A stretch of DNA of 61,528 nt from JBBQER01 sp052148155 (GCA_052148155.1 JBKQIY010000197.1:1-61528), one strand, 5' to 3'; shown: positions 47,794-57,133, counted from the first letter of the stretch. Notes: generated by a model not told the origin, from the letters alone. A program made the numbers and translations.

Positions 47794-48531
47794 CTACAAG
47801 TCGTCGATGCGCGCGAAGGCCTCGCCGGCGCGAACTCCGGCGCGCAGCCCGGCGATGCGAGCGTCGTCGTGCAGGCCGCCGACGAACGCGGCCCGTTGGC
47901 CGGCGGCCGCGTGCTCGTCGGCGTCGTCGATCGCCATCGTCGAACGCCACTGGCTGCGGTGGGCGAGAAGTGCGTCCACCTTCCGGTCTAGGTGTTCGCC
48001 GACCTCTTCGACATGGTCGACGCGTGCCGGCTCGAACAGCAACAACGTCTGGGGTCGGAACGGCACCAAATCCTGCTCCGCGAAGAAATGGGGGTCCCGA
48101 GCGGCGACGATTCCGCTCACGACGAGGAGACCCGCGGCACGATGATCCGGATGCAGTCGATACGGCAGCCACGGATCATGGCCGACAATTACGTCGGGCC
48201 GCACCTCGCGGATGGTGGCACACACCTCAGCGCGCGTCGGCAGATCGTTCGCGAGTTCGCCGTCCACCCGCCGGAGGAAACGCACCGCGACCGCGCCGAG
48301 AATGTTGGCGGCGTCTCGCTGTTCTTCCTCGCGCGCACGCACCAACGATCGCAGGTTCGCGTCGGGGTTCCAGGTTCCTTTCGAACCGTCGGTACAGACG
48401 CACAGGTGCACGACCGCACCGGCATCGGACCATTTCGCCAACGACGCGCCGCATCCGAACTCGATGTCGTCAGGATGAGCGCCGATCGCTAACACCCGGC
48501 GGGGCACCACGAGGTCGACACTGACGCTCAC
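47794..48531 (-). CDS. PIG-L family deacetylase
   Basis: A 245-residue LmbE/PIG-L zinc hydrolase. VLAIGAHPDDIEFGCGASLA (about 13-32) supplies the His-Pro-Asp-Asp site, and RLHPDHRAAG (about 133) the third zinc ligand. Family members remove N-acetyl groups from sugar or related substrates, such as GlcNAc-inositol in mycothiol synthesis; here the substrate is not assigned. GTG 48531 overlaps the cofC stop by four bases (GTGA), so it is translationally coupled to the F420 gene, although no chemical link is known. Confidence 0.87.
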   Translation of the reverse strand: MSVSVDLVVPRRVLAIGAHPDDIEFGCGASLAKWSDAGAVVHLCVCTDGSKGTWNPDANLRSLVRAREEEQRDAANILGAVAVRFLRRVDGELANDLPTRAEVCATIREVRPDVIVGHDPWLPYRLHPDHRAAGLLVVSGIVAARDPHFFAEQDLVPFRPQTLLLFEPARVDHVEEVGEHLDRKVDALLAHRSQWRSTMAIDDADEHAAAGQRAAFVGGLHDDARIAGLRAGVRAGEAFARIDDL

Positions 48532-49130
48532 CGTGTCGTCTCGCGGTGGTGGTTCAGCGCCGCAAGATCCGACGCGTCGTCCACGTCGAAGCCGAGCGCC
48601 TGATCCCTGACCACTCGTACCTGCAGGCCGGCCCGCCGTGCTTCGGCGATGTGACGGGCGCACGAACCGGTCCCGTAACCGAACGTGAAGTCGGCGGCGC
48701 TCGGGATGGCCAGCACCGGGTTGCCGTCGTTGTGACGGTCGGGGACGACGACGGCAACCGGCGCCGCGCCGTCATCGGCGATTCCGTCGAGGGTCAACGC
48801 CAACGGGAGGTCGGCATGCGCCACGATCAGTCGTACGAGCCCACGGTCGCGAACCCAGGCGCGGCCGGCGTCGGCGGCAAGGTCAAGCGTTCCCGGATCG
48901 TCGATGTGCGCGACGCCGAGTGCGTGTGCCCACGAGATCACCTCGGGTGCGCTCGACACGATCACGACCGGACGTGACCCTGCGCAGGCGACGACGCGTT
49001 CGGCCATCGTGCGCGTGAATGCTCGGCGTGTGTTGTCATCGAGCGTGTCCGCGAGGCGAACCTTGCCGAACGTGAATGATCGCAGCGGCACGACGACGCC
49101 TGCAGTGTGGGAAGGGCGCCGGGCCGACAT
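48528..49130 (-). CDS. cofC: 2-phospholactate/phosphoenolpyruvate guanylyltransferase (CofC/FbiD)
   Basis: A 200-residue nucleotidyltransferase of the CofC family: VVVPLRSFTFGKVRLADTLD (about 12-31), HADLPLAL (about 108), VVVPDRHNDGNPVLAIP (about 128) and a C-terminal GFDVDDASDLAAL. It activates a three-carbon phosphoacid with GTP, the first step in building the F420 side chain; actinobacterial FbiD uses phosphoenolpyruvate. It fits the F420-type oxidoreductases at 20.3 and 22.3 kb. The cofD/cofE genes are not in the window. Its ATG is nine bases from the ATG called for plsC. Confidence 0.88.
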   Translation of the reverse strand: MSARRPSHTAGVVVPLRSFTFGKVRLADTLDDNTRRAFTRTMAERVVACAGSRPVVIVSSAPEVISWAHALGVAHIDDPGTLDLAADAGRAWVRDRGLVRLIVAHADLPLALTLDGIADDGAAPVAVVVPDRHNDGNPVLAIPSAADFTFGYGTGSCARHIAEARRAGLQVRVVRDQALGFDVDDASDLAALNHHRETTR

Positions 49131-49139
49131 GGCCTGCGT

Positions 49140-49853
49140 ATGCTACCGAGCGTGGACCCGGTGTACTCCGTAGCGAAGGGTGTGTTCTCGCCCTGGCTGC
49201 GGTGGGGCTTGCGATGGACGATCGAAGGCGCGCACTACATCCCGACCACCGGTCCGGCGATACTTGCGAGCAATCATGTGTCGTATCTCGATCCGTTGAC
49301 CCTCGCGTGGGTCGCCGATCGTCGCGGCCGCCACGTGCGGTATCTCGCCAAAGCTGAGCTTTTCGACAAGCCAGGCCTCGGTCCGCTGCTCCGAGCTGCA
49401 CACCAGATCCCGGTTCGTCGCGGCCGCGCCGACGCGGCCGACGCGCTGAAAACCGCGGTCGATGCCCTCGAACGCGGGGAGTGTGTCGGCGTCTTTCCAG
49501 AAGGAACGATTTCGCAGGACCTCGAACCGATGGTTGCCAAATCGGGCACCGCGCGGCTCGCGACGCGAGCCGGTGTCGCGATCACGCCGGTCGGCCTGTG
49601 GGGGACGCACCGGATCATCACCAAAGGTCGGCGGCCGCACTGGGAATGGGGAATCGATCAGATCGCGGTCATCGGCGAACCGATCGTGCCTGGGCCGCAC
49701 GAGCACGTCAAACACACGACCGATCGGATGATGGGCGCGGTCGTCGACTGCGTCGCGCGCGCCCGCAAGCTCTACCCGGGACGCAGCGACGGCGAAATTC
49801 CTTGGTGGTGGCGCGATCCCGAAACTGCGGGCGCGCACCGGAGGACCGCGTGA
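49140..49853 (+). CDS. plsC: 1-acylglycerol-3-phosphate O-acyltransferase (PlsC-like)
   Basis: A 237-residue acyltransferase with the catalytic NHVSYLDP (HX4D, about 41-48), the substrate motif VFPEGTIS (about 120) and the late ITPVGLWGTH. It transfers a fatty acyl group to lysophosphatidic acid at the inner membrane face. Start choice: ATG 49140, or GTG 49152, which has TATGCT seven bases before it and could be a leaderless start. It leads the run plsC-gpsA-unknown-cyclase with four-base overlaps, so glycerophospholipid synthesis (gpsA supplies glycerol-3-phosphate) heads this operon. Confidence 0.88.
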   Translation: MLPSVDPVYSVAKGVFSPWLRWGLRWTIEGAHYIPTTGPAILASNHVSYLDPLTLAWVADRRGRHVRYLAKAELFDKPGLGPLLRAAHQIPVRRGRADAADALKTAVDALERGECVGVFPEGTISQDLEPMVAKSGTARLATRAGVAITPVGLWGTHRIITKGRRPHWEWGIDQIAVIGEPIVPGPHEHVKHTTDRMMGAVVDCVARARKLYPGRSDGEIPWWWRDPETAGAHRRTA

Positions 49854-50860
49854 GGCGAGTCGCGGTGGTCGGCGCCGGGTCGTGGGGGACTGCGGTGGCG
49901 GCGATCGTCAGCCAAAACGTGCCGACCGTGCTGTGGGCACGGAGCCAAGACCTCGCCGCTCGGATCGACGCCGACCACGAGAATCCCGAATATCTGGCCG
50001 GCATCGGTCTCCCCCACGAACTGCGCGCCACTGCCGATCTCGCCACCGCCTGTGCCGACGCCGACGTCGTGGTGTTCGCGGTGCCGTCCCACGGGCTGCG
50101 CACGGTCGTGGCGCAGGCCCGGCCGCATGTCGCGGCGCGCGCCGCGATCGTGAGTCTGGCCAAAGGAATCGAACAGGGGACGCTCCTGCGCATGACCGAA
50201 GTGATCGCCGAGGTCCTCGTCGATCACGAACCCACGCACATCGGGGTGCTCACCGGACCGAATCTCGCGCGTGAGGTTGCGGGCGGCCAGCCGACCGCGT
50301 CGGTCGTCGCGATCGGAGATGCCGCGGTCGCTGACGAACTGCAGGGTGTGTTCTTCGCGCCGACCCTTCGTGTCTACACCAACCCGGACGTTGTCGGTTG
50401 CGAGATGGCCGGAGCCTTGAAAAACGTGCTCGCGATCGGCGCCGGCATCGCCGACGGTCTCGGCTACGGCGACAACACGAAAGCGGCCCTCATCACGCGC
50501 GGTCTCGCTGAGCTCGCACGCTTGGGGGTGACCCTCGGCGGCAAGCCACTCACGTTCGCCGGACTGGCCGGCATGGGTGATCTCATCGCGACGTGTACCA
50601 GTCCGCAGAGCCGGAACCGTCACGTCGGCGTCGAAATCGGCCGCGGCCGCGCCCTCGACGAAGTCGTGAGCGAGATGAACATGGTCGCTGAAGGAGTCAA
50701 GACGACGGCCGCGGTGCTCGAGCTCGCCGAACGGCATCACGTCGAAATGCCGCTCGCGGCGTTCGTCGGACGGGTGCTCTACGACGGTGCCCGGCCGGCC
50801 GAGCTCATTCCTGAGCTCATGATGCGTAAGGCCAAACCTGAGCTTCACGGAATTCCGTGA
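49850..50860 (+). CDS. gpsA: Glycerol-3-phosphate dehydrogenase [NAD(P)+]
   Basis: A 336-residue GpsA: VAVVGAGSWGTAVAAIVSQN (about 4-23), SLAKGIEQGTL, LTGPNLAREVA, then GALKNVLAIGAGIADGLGYG (split) with the catalytic Lys in EMAGALKNV, and GDLIATCTSPQSRNRHVG. It reduces dihydroxyacetone phosphate to sn-glycerol-3-phosphate for phospholipids. GTG 49850 overlaps the plsC stop (GTGA), and its own stop overlaps the next start the same way. Confidence 0.94.
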   Translation: MRRVAVVGAGSWGTAVAAIVSQNVPTVLWARSQDLAARIDADHENPEYLAGIGLPHELRATADLATACADADVVVFAVPSHGLRTVVAQARPHVAARAAIVSLAKGIEQGTLLRMTEVIAEVLVDHEPTHIGVLTGPNLAREVAGGQPTASVVAIGDAAVADELQGVFFAPTLRVYTNPDVVGCEMAGALKNVLAIGAGIADGLGYGDNTKAALITRGLAELARLGVTLGGKPLTFAGLAGMGDLIATCTSPQSRNRHVGVEIGRGRALDEVVSEMNMVAEGVKTTAAVLELAERHHVEMPLAAFVGRVLYDGARPAELIPELMMRKAKPELHGIP

Positions 50861-52095
50861 CCGGCCACACGATCGGTTCGCTTCGATCCGGCGCGCTCGC
50901 CGACGTCGACGACAAAGGCGCGGTCGCGGCCGCCGGTTTGTCGCTCGACTGGTGGGTCGGTGCCGACGACCGGTGGCACCTTCCCGCGCACGACAACACG
51001 ACCCGTCAACAGCGACTCGGTGCGGCTCCGGTGCTGGAAACAGTTGTGCGGGTGCCAGGCGGAGATGTCGTGCATCGCAGCTACAGCGCGGCCGCGACGT
51101 CCGGCGCGGTGATCGTCGTCGAAGTCGAGAACCGTTCGCCGGTTCCGCTCACCGTTGCGCTGGTCGTGCAGGTCGCGCGCCGAGCCGCCATTGCCGTCGA
51201 TGGTCCGGTCGTGCGCGTCGACGGTAAACCGGTGCTCGTCGTGTCGCGTCCGCCGGGTGCGTGGGCGGCCGGTTCGTCGACGGCCGAATGTGTGACGGGC
51301 GGCAACGCACGTACCGGCCCTGTCGGTCCGCTCGAAGCTCCGATCGAGCTCGCGCTGTGTTTCCCGGTGCCGCATCACACCCGCGTGCGCGCCGCGGTCG
51401 GCGATGGGTGCGACGCCGGAAGCTCGGCGCCGATCGATGTGCGCGAGCTGCCCGGCCCGGACGCGGTGGTCCGCGGCTGGGAGCGCCAGCTCGAACGGGG
51501 CCTGCAAGCGCATGTGCCGGCACCGATCGGCGAGCTCGTCGATGCCGCTCGCGCCGATTTGCTCCTCGCCTCGAGGCACGAACCTGCGGTGGTGTCCGCG
51601 CTCGAGGACTGGGGTTTCGACGACGAAGCCGCGACCGGTTGGGCCGGCCTCGGATGGCGTGCACGGCGGCGCGCTCGCCAACGCACCGATGACCGCGAAC
51701 CGTGGATCTCGCTGCGCTCGACGGACGGGGCGACCGACCCGGTCAGGTTCTTGCACGCGTTGCGGGCGGTGCTCGTACGCGACCGGCGCGGAGCGGTTGA
51801 ACTCCTGCCCGGATTTGCATCCGAGTGGCTCGGCCAGCCCGTCACCGTCGATGCGCTGCCGTTGCGTGCCGGCCCGTTGTCCTTCGCGGTGCGTTGGCAC
51901 GGCGCTCGTCCGGCCCTGTTGTGGGACGCGCCGCCCGGCGTCGAGCTGTGCACGCCCGCTCTCGATCCGACATGGTCGGCCGAGGCGAGCTCAGGTGACG
52001 TGTTGCTCGCCGAGCCGCCGACGTCGCTGGTGCCGATGGGCACACATGAGCGTTCGGCGGGCGAAGCTGTCGATGCGCCGGGACAGTTCTCGTGA
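50857..52095 (+). CDS. Unknown protein in the gpsA-cyclase operon
   Basis: A 412-residue protein with no recognised family. The first 200 residues are beta-rich (VVHRSYSAAATSGAVIVVEV, PLTVALVVQVARRAAIAVDG), like a carbohydrate-active enzyme's beta-sandwich. The middle has helices (GWERQLERGLQAHVPAPIGE) and LLPGFASEWLGQPVTVDALP, and the end (FAVRWHGARPALLWDAPPG, VELCTPALDPTWSA) recalls the C-terminal cap of glycoside hydrolases of the (alpha/alpha)6 type. No catalytic acid pair can be named. It is coupled at both ends by four-base overlaps. The convergent GH38 gene nearby makes a glycan role possible. Confidence 0.65.
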   Translation: MTGHTIGSLRSGALADVDDKGAVAAAGLSLDWWVGADDRWHLPAHDNTTRQQRLGAAPVLETVVRVPGGDVVHRSYSAAATSGAVIVVEVENRSPVPLTVALVVQVARRAAIAVDGPVVRVDGKPVLVVSRPPGAWAAGSSTAECVTGGNARTGPVGPLEAPIELALCFPVPHHTRVRAAVGDGCDAGSSAPIDVRELPGPDAVVRGWERQLERGLQAHVPAPIGELVDAARADLLLASRHEPAVVSALEDWGFDDEAATGWAGLGWRARRRARQRTDDREPWISLRSTDGATDPVRFLHALRAVLVRDRRGAVELLPGFASEWLGQPVTVDALPLRAGPLSFAVRWHGARPALLWDAPPGVELCTPALDPTWSAEASSGDVLLAEPPTSLVPMGTHERSAGEAVDAPGQFS

Positions 52096-53240
52096 ACTCG
52101 GACAACCCGTCGGTGGGCGACGACATGGCGGCCGACCGTGAGGATCTCGTCGTCGCCGGTCTGTACGACCCGAACTCCGTCGACGCGGCCGAGCGTCTGG
52201 CGCTGTTGACATATCTCATCGACGAGATCGGCGCGTCGATACCCGAGCTCGTGCAAGCCGAGGAGGTCGGCGGTCTGGTCAGCTTCGCGGCGGTTCGCCG
52301 CCTGCGTCCCGAAGGCGAACGTTGGACGCTCACCGAAGTTGCGGCCCGCGTCGAGATGGACGTCGGTTTCGCGGCCGCGATCTGGCGTGCCGCGGGATTC
52401 GTCGATGCCCGTCCGTTCGAACGTCGATTCGCGTCGAGCGATGTCGCGGTGTTCGAACTGTTCCGCGACCTGGCGTCGCTGGTGGGCCGCGACGAGAGCC
52501 TGCAGCTCGTACGGACCACCGGCGAGGCGATCGCCCGTATCGCCGAAGCCGAGATCGCATTGTTGCGGTCGAATGTTGAGGCGCCGTTAGCCGCCCAAGG
52601 CCAGTTCGTCGACGTGGCACGCGCCTACGTGGCGGCGGCCGGGCAGCTGTTTCCCCGTATCACCGAAGTGATCGATCTGTTGCACCGTCGCCAGATCGAG
52701 TTGATCGGCCGACGGTACAGCGACGTGGGTGCCCCGACGACATCGGCGAATGTCGTCGAGCTCGCAGTCGGATTCGCCGACATCGCCGGCTATACGGGAC
52801 TGTCGCATCGGCTCGATCCGTCGGAACTCGCAGCGATGTTGGCACGCTTTGAGGCCACGACCGGCGACGTGATCGCGGTCGCGGGCGCCACTGTCGCCAA
52901 ACGGATCGGTGACGCGGTCATGTTCGTCACCAACGCGCCCGGCGTCGCGTGTGCGCTCGCCCTCGAGCTGATCGAAGCGTGCACGCGGCAGCGACTGCCG
53001 AAGCTGCGGGTCGGGCTCGCGGTCGGTCAGGTCATCGTCCGTCAAGGCGACTTCTACGGCCCGACCGTCAACCTTGCGGCGCGTCTGGTCGCATCCGCGC
53101 AGCCAGGCACCGCACTTGCCGACGCGGCATTGCACGGCCGTCTGTCGCGGGTACGGGCAGGATACGGGTTCGCTGCCGCAGGCAAGTTCGAATTTCCCGG
53201 CTTCGATGACCCGGTCGAGGTGTTCCAACTCCTGCGGTGA
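52092..53240 (+). CDS. Class III adenylate cyclase with Rv1264-like regulatory domain
   Basis: A 382-residue protein. Residues about 30-200 form a helical N-terminal domain resembling the autoinhibitory pH-sensing domain of Rv1264-type cyclases (LLTYLIDEIGASIPELVQAE, RRLRPEGERWTLTEVAARVE). The catalytic domain (about 220-382) has the two metal Asp residues (VGFADIAGYT, Asp230; RIGDAVMF, Asp274), an adenine-contact Lys270, and the transition-state Asn327 and Arg331 in GPTVNLAARL. It should be active as a homodimer and make cAMP. The start GTG overlaps the unknown gene's stop. It is convergent with GH38. Confidence 0.88.
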   Translation: MNSDNPSVGDDMAADREDLVVAGLYDPNSVDAAERLALLTYLIDEIGASIPELVQAEEVGGLVSFAAVRRLRPEGERWTLTEVAARVEMDVGFAAAIWRAAGFVDARPFERRFASSDVAVFELFRDLASLVGRDESLQLVRTTGEAIARIAEAEIALLRSNVEAPLAAQGQFVDVARAYVAAAGQLFPRITEVIDLLHRRQIELIGRRYSDVGAPTTSANVVELAVGFADIAGYTGLSHRLDPSELAAMLARFEATTGDVIAVAGATVAKRIGDAVMFVTNAPGVACALALELIEACTRQRLPKLRVGLAVGQVIVRQGDFYGPTVNLAARLVASAQPGTALADAALHGRLSRVRAGYGFAAAGKFEFPGFDDPVEVFQLLR

Positions 53241-53258
53241 CACGAGCCGGCACCCATC

Positions 53259-56045
53259 TCAACGATCCGGTTGGCTGGCATCACCGCGGCTCGTCTCGTC
53301 GGCGAGCTGCAGGGTGCAGATCTCCCATGGTCGAAGCTCAACGGTGCCTTCGAACGGCGCAACCGGACGGCCTTGCAGATCGATGATCCATCCGCGGGCC
53401 GGCGCGTCTTCGTGGCCGACGCGCACCGTTCCCGGCTCGGAGTCGGTCCGGAAAATCCGTACGATCACGCCGCCCGGCGTGCGCAACACCGCGGAAACCT
53501 CGGCGCCGTCGACACGCAACGCGGCGCCGGTCGGCGGCCGGACGGGGCTGGTCGTGCCGGCCGCGCGCGCGCGTTCGAACGGGACTAACAGCGCGTCAGC
53601 GCAGGCGTAGCATTCGCCGGTACGCCAGTCTCCGCGGTGAACCAGCACCGCGTACGCTGCCCGCTGCGGCCCCAGAAGCTGGGCGCCGGCGACGGGCACG
53701 GTCGGTCCCGCCGGATTCGGCCGCAGCGCCGGTTCGGAACGCGACAGGTATCCGACCGACCGCAAGACGGTGAGCGCGAGTTCGCGACCGTCGTCGACGA
53801 CCTCGTACTCCAACAGGCCGTCGTGTATGAGCGCAATCCCGACTGCTCCGTCGGACGCGTCGACGAACCGTCGTGACGGAAACGTCGGCAAGCCGTGTTC
53901 GTGCGGGCCGCCTTCGGCGGTGAGGGTACGGTGCACGACCGCGAACGCGCATTCGGCGTCGGATCCGTCGACCGTGGCCGGTAACGGAAAGTGGACGCGG
54001 AGCCGATGATCGCGTGCGCGGTTGTCGAACTCGTGCGCGACGCGCACGAAACGTTCGCCGGCACGCAGCTCCAGCGTCGTGGTGACGGTCACCGACACCG
54101 TCTCGTCGCTGCGCGAATCGCACGACCGAAGGTCGCCGATCGCTTCGACCGGCCAACGGTAGTCGGCCTCGACCTGCATGCGGGCACGGAGCGGACCACG
54201 CTCGAGCACGTTCAGTCGCACCACGTCGGGTCCGTCGACGACGCGATCATCGGCCGGTGGCGAGAAGTTGTACGTGTCGCCGCCGTCGCCGCCGTCGACC
54301 AGCCGGCCGAGGCCCGCCGCACCCAAGCCGTCGGAGGTTTGGATGCTGTAGGTCCCGGTGGCCGGGTCGACGTCGATCCGCAAGAATTCGTTCGTGAGCG
54401 TCTGGGCATCCGCCGCGACAGTCCCGGCCGGGTGATCGGCGTCCGCCGCGACGTCGACCGACGTGAAACATGACCATCCGAAGCCCGCGATTTCGCCGGT
54501 CTCGAACAGGACACGACGCACCGGGGCGGAAAGAAGACGCAGCCGTGCAGTCAAGCCCTGCGTCCCGAACTCGAGGAGCCGCTCCCGCAGTTCGGACAGA
54601 TCGCGCTGCGGTTCACCCGGTCTGGCTTCTTGCAGCACTATCTCGCGCAGTTCGGAACGTTCGGTGATCTCGTACGACGTGATCATGCGTCCGGCGAATT
54701 CGCTGCCCCGGATCAGATCGACGACCCAGCCCACCTTGGCGCCGGTCACCATCGTCGTGTAGGCCTCGCCGCTGAACTCGCCGACAATTTGTGTCGGTCG
54801 TTGCGCTCCGAGCTGATCGATCACCTGTACCGGTCCGTCTCCGGCCAACGTGACCTCGACGAGTCCGGTGCGGGCACGGGCGGTGGGGTTGACCACAACC
54901 GACGCGCCCGACGGGACGTCGACCTGCGCGGCCAACGCGTGCACGGCGTCGCGGGTCAAACCATCGCCGATCTGGCGGGCGTCGGCGTACCGGACGAGAA
55001 CCTGGTCGACGACCTCGTCGACGCTGCACGCGCACGACGAGTCGTGCGCACTGTTGCAGACAAGGTTGCGCCAGGCGACATCCGCGAGGGCAGCCGGGTA
55101 GCGATCGGCAGGCACGAACAGGGCGCTCAGAGGTTCGGCGCGACGCTCCAACGATCGTTCCGCGGCCGCGCAGGCCCGGTGCACGTCGACGCGGTTCGAT
55201 CCCACACCCATGAGCAGATTCGCGCGTGCACCCGATCGGAGTTCCCCGTTGACCGTCACCAGACCGTCGGTCGGTTGTTCGGGAAGGTATTCGGCAAGAG
55301 ACGTGATCGCGAACCGGTAGTCGTCTTGTTGCGCGTTGGCGTCCGCCACCACCGCGCCCAGCCACGGCTGCGGCATCTGATGGTCCGTCCCGTTCATCAA
55401 CAGCATCGAACCCAGTCGTGCGGTGCCGAGCTCATGTTCGTAGTCGACCGCTCGCGCCACGAGCCCCTTCGCGTCGGACGGCAGGTCGCGGCCATTCGAG
55501 TAGGAGCCGTACAGATATTCGGCACGTACCCGTGAGCCGTCGGGCGCTTCCCACCAGAACGCGCTTTGTGCCACCACGGCCGGCACACCGCGCCACACGA
55601 CCGCATGGCCCATGCCGGCCAGGCGGATGAGCTGAGGCATCTGCGCGACATGGCCGAACATGTCGGGGAGGTAGCCGACCTGCATTGCGCCGCCGAGCTC
55701 GGAGCCTCGTGCCAAACCGTATTGCAGGTCGCGGATCAGCGTCTCGCCCGACACCATGAACTCGTCCATCAGCACCATCCACGGCCCGATGGAGATCCGC
55801 CCCGCGCCGGCCAGCCGTTGCAGCGCGGCACGAGCCTCGGGTCGGATCTCGAGGTAGTCGTCGATGACGACGGTCTGACCGTCGAGCAAGTAGCGCGCGT
55901 ACGACGGATCAGATTCGAGCATCGGCAACAGCCCGTCGAGCAACTTGACGAGCCGCATCCGGAACGTCTGGAACGGCTCGTACCATTCGCGGTCCCAGTG
56001 GGTATGCGGCACAATCGCGACAGTGATGGGTTCCTCGGCGATCAT
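53259..56045 (-). CDS. Glycoside hydrolase family 38 alpha-mannosidase
   Basis: A 928-residue GH38 enzyme. The catalytic domain begins with IVPHTHWDREWYEPF: His16 and Asp18 bind zinc. The nucleophile is Asp128 in GYLPDMFGHVAQMPQLI, and His334 in NSAHDSSCACSVDEVV completes the site. A central helical domain (about 270-370) and a long beta-sandwich C-terminus follow (FLRIDVDPATGTYSIQT, RVAHEFDNRARDHRLRVHFP). No signal peptide is present, so it is cytosolic. It removes alpha-mannosyl residues, possibly from recycled glycans or glycolipids. ATG 56045 was used; TTG 56051 is possible. Confidence 0.9.
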   Translation of the reverse strand: MIAEEPITVAIVPHTHWDREWYEPFQTFRMRLVKLLDGLLPMLESDPSYARYLLDGQTVVIDDYLEIRPEARAALQRLAGAGRISIGPWMVLMDEFMVSGETLIRDLQYGLARGSELGGAMQVGYLPDMFGHVAQMPQLIRLAGMGHAVVWRGVPAVVAQSAFWWEAPDGSRVRAEYLYGSYSNGRDLPSDAKGLVARAVDYEHELGTARLGSMLLMNGTDHQMPQPWLGAVVADANAQQDDYRFAITSLAEYLPEQPTDGLVTVNGELRSGARANLLMGVGSNRVDVHRACAAAERSLERRAEPLSALFVPADRYPAALADVAWRNLVCNSAHDSSCACSVDEVVDQVLVRYADARQIGDGLTRDAVHALAAQVDVPSGASVVVNPTARARTGLVEVTLAGDGPVQVIDQLGAQRPTQIVGEFSGEAYTTMVTGAKVGWVVDLIRGSEFAGRMITSYEITERSELREIVLQEARPGEPQRDLSELRERLLEFGTQGLTARLRLLSAPVRRVLFETGEIAGFGWSCFTSVDVAADADHPAGTVAADAQTLTNEFLRIDVDPATGTYSIQTSDGLGAAGLGRLVDGGDGGDTYNFSPPADDRVVDGPDVVRLNVLERGPLRARMQVEADYRWPVEAIGDLRSCDSRSDETVSVTVTTTLELRAGERFVRVAHEFDNRARDHRLRVHFPLPATVDGSDAECAFAVVHRTLTAEGGPHEHGLPTFPSRRFVDASDGAVGIALIHDGLLEYEVVDDGRELALTVLRSVGYLSRSEPALRPNPAGPTVPVAGAQLLGPQRAAYAVLVHRGDWRTGECYACADALLVPFERARAAGTTSPVRPPTGAALRVDGAEVSAVLRTPGGVIVRIFRTDSEPGTVRVGHEDAPARGWIIDLQGRPVAPFEGTVELRPWEICTLQLADETSRGDASQPDR

Positions 56046-56058
56046 CGCCAAAGCGTAG

Positions 56059-56757
56059 TTAGATCCCGTCGCCGGCGATCCATCGATAGCCGATGCCGGG
56101 CTCGGTGAGGATCAAGCGCGGCCGGGCGGCGTCGTCGCCGAGCTTTTTGCGGAGCTGACCGACGTAGACCCGCAGATAGTTGCTCTCAGTTCCGTATCCG
56201 GGCCCCCACACCTCGCGCAGCAAATATTCTTGGGTGAGGAGCTTGCCTGGATGGCGGGCGAGCTGTTCGAGCAACGTCAGCTCGGTACGGGTCAGATGAA
56301 CTGGCTCGTCGCCTCGCATCACCAATCGCCGCGCGAGATCGATCTCGAGGTCGTCGATCCGAAACACGGCGGGCTGTGCCACCGCATGCGGGACGCGCCG
56401 CAACGCGGCGCGGATACGGGCGAGCAGCTCTTCGGTGTCGAACGGTTTGGTGACGTAGTCGTCGGCGCCGGCATCGAGCGACCGCACTTTCTCAGCCAAT
56501 TCGTCTCGAGCGGTCAGCACGATGACGGGAACGTCGCTGAACGCGCGGAGGCGACGCAGCACGTCCAGTCCGTCGAGGTCGGGGAGGCCGAGATCGAGGA
56601 TCACGACGTCGGGTCGACCGTCAGCTGCGACCACGAGCGCAGATTCGCCGGTCGCAGCTTCGAGCACTTCGAAGTCACGGCTCCGCAACGTCGTTCGCAG
56701 CGCGCGCCGCAGCGCCGGGTCGTCTTCGACGAGGAGGATCGCGCTCACAGCTGACAC
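56059..56757 (-). CDS. OmpR/KdpE-type response regulator
   Basis: A 232-residue regulator. The receiver domain (1-120) has the acidic pocket EDD (11-13), the phospho-acceptor Asp55 in VVILDLGLPDLDG, VIVLTARDE and VTKPF with the conserved Lys. The winged-helix domain (about 135-230) carries LTRTELTLLEQLARHPGKLL and VYVGQLRKKLGDD. The sequence is nearest to KdpE. No histidine kinase or kdp gene is in the window, so it is an orphan here. GTG 56757 is used, with GTG 56748 possible. It lies 13 bases upstream of the GH38 gene on the same strand and could be co-transcribed with it. Confidence 0.87.
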   Translation of the reverse strand: MSAVSAILLVEDDPALRRALRTTLRSRDFEVLEAATGESALVVAADGRPDVVILDLGLPDLDGLDVLRRLRAFSDVPVIVLTARDELAEKVRSLDAGADDYVTKPFDTEELLARIRAALRRVPHAVAQPAVFRIDDLEIDLARRLVMRGDEPVHLTRTELTLLEQLARHPGKLLTQEYLLREVWGPGYGTESNYLRVYVGQLRKKLGDDAARPRLILTEPGIGYRWIAGDGI

Positions 56758-56821
56758 GATCGCACGGATACGCTCAGCGCGGCGACATCGCAGGATCGCA
56801 GCCGAGAAGCCAGTAACCTAG

Positions 56822-57115
56822 ATGTTCGTGCCGATGTACGCGATGCTGTCGACGCTCGGTCCTGACGGATGGGAGACGCTGCGTCAGCATCCCGAACGGA
56901 TCCTCGCGGTCCGCAGCGAGGTCGAAGCGCTCGGGCTGACCGTCCACGCACAGTATGCGCTGATGGGTCAGTACGACTTCCTCAACCTCATCGAAGCACC
57001 CGACGAGCAGACCATGGCCAAAGCCGCGATCATGCTCGCGGCGCGCGGAACGATGCGGACCATGACCCTGCCCGCGATTCCGGTCGAGGATCTCATCGCC
57101 CGACTTTCGGAGTAG
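56822..57115 (+). CDS. GYD/AsnC-ligand-domain-like small protein
   Basis: A 97-residue alpha/beta protein: YAMLSTLGPDGWETLRQHPE, VEALGLTVHAQYALMGQYDF and LNLIEAPDEQTMAKAAIMLA form the GYD-domain pattern (dimeric ferredoxin-like fold related to Lrp/AsnC effector domains). No DNA-binding domain is present, so it is a stand-alone small-ligand or oligomerisation module. The ATG at 56822 is 64 bases from the divergent response-regulator start. Confidence 0.7.
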   Translation: MFVPMYAMLSTLGPDGWETLRQHPERILAVRSEVEALGLTVHAQYALMGQYDFLNLIEAPDEQTMAKAAIMLAARGTMRTMTLPAIPVEDLIARLSE

Positions 57116-57133
57116 CGCGACCCGCCGGTCGGT

